Made by a program: the position numbers and the translations under genes. Shown here piece by piece: positions 62,328 to 64,000 of a stretch of 64,000 bases of DNA. How positions within the stretch are numbered: the first letter of the stretch is position 1; every line of letters begins with the position of its first letter. Below the pieces are notes generated by a model. It did no database searches. It saw nothing but the letters and a program-made list of their open reading frames with translations, and was not told where the DNA came from. This DNA is from Cryptomeria japonica. Lineage: Eukaryota; Streptophyta; Pinopsida; Cupressales; Cupressaceae. The DNA lies in the NCBI RefSeq assembly GCF_030272615.1, contig NC_081414.1, positions 664,669,938 through 664,733,937 of the forward strand, in the 5' to 3' direction.

Positions 62328-62636
62328 CGAGTTTTACTGGCATTTCAGTTTCCAATATGCATAAGATCAAGTTGGTATTTGATTAATAGAGAGATTGTCA
62401 TAGAAAGAGTTGCTGATTAAGGTCTTATGAGTTGTGAATTGGGAGAAAACTGAAGAAATTTCCCATTCCCCTGCCATTTTCTAATTCACTGGGGGTTTTG
62501 ATGTATATGCTGAATATTGTAAGATGAGTTTTTCCTGTTTTCAGTAGTTTTGTCTCACCGTATGTTTTCCCATTACAAACAAATGTGAATAACTATGATG
62601 TTATCTTAGGCAATTGTCTAGCAGCTCAAGCTTATC
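62328..62636 (+). other. BTB gene 3' flank
   Basis: T-rich downstream sequence; no clear AATAAA within 300 bp. It presumably contains the 3' untranslated region. Confidence 0.4.
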
Positions 62637-62933
62637 ATGCAGATATTGATCACTGCGGTTGTAAAGATAAAAGAAAAATTTGACTTAGGTGATCCGTGTA
62701 TTAAAGATGAGATATACTCATACTTAACTCTCATGACGCGCAAAAGGCACTTCATGCAAGTACAACATGCCTGTCCTACCCTTGGATGTATGTTCCCCGG
62801 TCTTTGCTCTCTTATCTACTTTTTAATAATTTTGCTGTTATTGTCTCTGCTGATTGAAGATGCAAAAACCAATCCAGTTGACACCACTGTCCTTGATGCA
62901 CTTCAAAGAGCTAAAAAATGCACAAATAGATGA
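62637..62933 (+). other. Possible exon pair of an unidentified gene
   Basis: A 98-codon frame reads convincingly at both ends: V-V-K-I-K-E-K-F-D-L-G-D-P ... M-T-R-K-R-H-F-M-Q-V-Q-H-A, and E-D-A-K-T-N-P-V-D-T-T-V-L-D-A-L. A hydrophobic stretch between them looks like translated intron (GT at about 62799 or nearby, TGAAG at about 62860). It could be the terminal exons of a gene or a pseudogene fragment. I do not recognise the protein and no upstream exons were found between here and the BTB gene. Confidence 0.3.
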
Positions 62934-63342
62934 TAGGCAACATGAATATATTCTCAATCATCTTATTTCAAAGCTTACGGTTTCCATTTTAATTCCCAGT
63001 CCTCTGTTTTTTCCATTTGCTATACATATATACTTAAGTTTCAAACCTAGACTAGATATTGCTGAAATGCCAATTACAAATTTATCATCAGTACTGTTAT
63101 GAGGCCAGAAATCAAACGGCAAAGATGGTTGAAATCAACAGACACTTATACTTATTAAACCACATTCAGCTGATTTAGGTGATTTTAATCAACACATATT
63201 AAACTCTTTCAAGAGTATAATGTCTGATGCTATTCATGGACGTAGCCTTAAGTCGATATGCTTTAACATGTTGCATTCATAGCATCAGAAATGAAGCAAC
63301 AATTTAAAAACTATTGAATGATGGAGTATTTAAAGCTGCAAA

Positions 63343-63472
63343 TTTGAACTTCGGCTAACTTTTATATACCAGATGTAAATCTAAAACCAATTTTACAGCA
63401 GCCATTTTTTGAACTTTAGCTAACTTTTGGATACCAGATGCAAATCTGAAACTAATTTTATGGCACCCATTT
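63343..63472. repeat. 65-bp tandem duplication
   Basis: Two adjacent units, 63343-63407 and 63408-63472, both starting TTTGAACTT and sharing AGCTAACTTTT-like and ATACCAGATG words, with about ten differences. Confidence 0.85.
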
Positions 63473-63565
63473 GAATACCATACTAAAACTATAAAACATT
63501 GGCCAGAACCATAAGCCCAATTGTTTACCAAAGACATAAAACTTTGAATTTCATACCTGTCTATT

Positions 63566-63697
63566 TCAATCTGGGATCACTATGTTTGCATCACAATATG
63601 GACACCAAAATGCAACGCATTCTAGTATAGAACTCTCTTGACAAGAACTTTTTTTTAGCTTGAGCACAATATCAGCCACATCGTTTGATGAGGCCTT
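63566..63697 (-). other. Possible terminal exon on minus strand
   Basis: A 43-codon frame ending at TGA 63566-63568 follows a CAG acceptor at 63698-63700. It encodes a compact segment with W-C-P-Y-C-D-A-N-I-V-I-P-D, a CxxC pair. It could be the last exon of a gene entering from beyond the right edge. Short and unverified. Confidence 0.22.
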
Positions 63698-63700
63698 CTG

Positions 63701-64000
63701 ATTTACTACTATTTAACAGTAGTTTATGCTGGTTTGGGGCTTGGAGATACTCCTTGTGTGTTGTTCTTAGCCATATCTTTCAATCCAAAGGCTGTATTTT
63801 TCAGTAAAGTGAACAACCAGAAGCTAAAAACAACTCTTTCTTCTTAATTATTGCAAACTGCATAGTTGTTCTGATCCCAAATAACTAAGTCAGGATTATG
63901 GACTTATTCTCCTTTAACACAAACTCACAAATGTATTATGAAGCATACACAAGAAAACCCTAACATTTTGAAGCTTAAATGAAATCCCTAACAACTTGAG
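63701..64000. other. Right-edge sequence, nothing supported
   Basis: AT-rich with no long frame or repeat recognised. Confidence 0.4.

Overview
This is a plant nuclear window, almost entirely a nest of LTR retrotransposons, with one recognisable host gene near the right end. Evidence for a plant: Ty3/gypsy pol with a second (archaeal-type) RNase H, Ty1/copia elements primed by initiator-tRNA-Met sites, plant mobile domain genes carried antisense inside two gypsy elements, and a BTB/POZ gene of the plant At3g05675/At1g63850 type. One host gene in 64 kb suggests a large, repeat-dense seed-plant genome; a gymnosperm is plausible but cannot be shown from this sequence.

Layout. Element A (gypsy-like, + strand, 5' part outside the window) runs from base 1 to about 50640 and has been split three times. 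Element B (a complete but decayed gypsy with dual RNase H, 1469-14259, target duplication ctagg) sits in A's protease. Element C (copia, 14514-26616, duplication acaac) is a tandem array of three LTRs and two internal regions of exactly 5060 bp. Element D (- strand, 26691-41923) is a non-autonomous element with a gag carrying multiple zinc knuckles and a long unknown second ORF. Element E (a full copia on the - strand, 30534-38013, duplication atgtc/atgtt) sits inside D's second ORF. Removing B, C and D restores one reading frame in A, so the insertion hierarchy can be read directly.

The 3' part of A (41929 to about 50640) has a G-patch segment, no reverse transcriptase or integrase, a 976-bp terminal-inverted-repeat element (43507-44482), an antisense plant mobile domain gene with its own TATA box and intron (46605-48984), a polypurine tract and a 3' LTR starting at 49353. 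B carries a related antisense gene (9543-12016) with two plausible GT-AG introns.

Element F (50700-58386, duplication tattt) is a gag-only copia-like element with very long LTRs, inserted into an AT-rich direct repeat. From 58392 the sequence looks like ordinary intergenic DNA, with a tRNA-derived SINE-like piece (about 60337-60450), the intronless BTB/POZ gene (60985-62327, with one apparent frameshift near its start) and weak exon candidates further right.

All retroelement coding regions contain stops or frameshifts, so none here is likely autonomous. Many stops fit C-to-T change at CGA codons, as expected for methylated, silenced DNA. The retroelement genes do not form a working pathway with the host gene. 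All identifications come from motifs read by eye; no database search was run.
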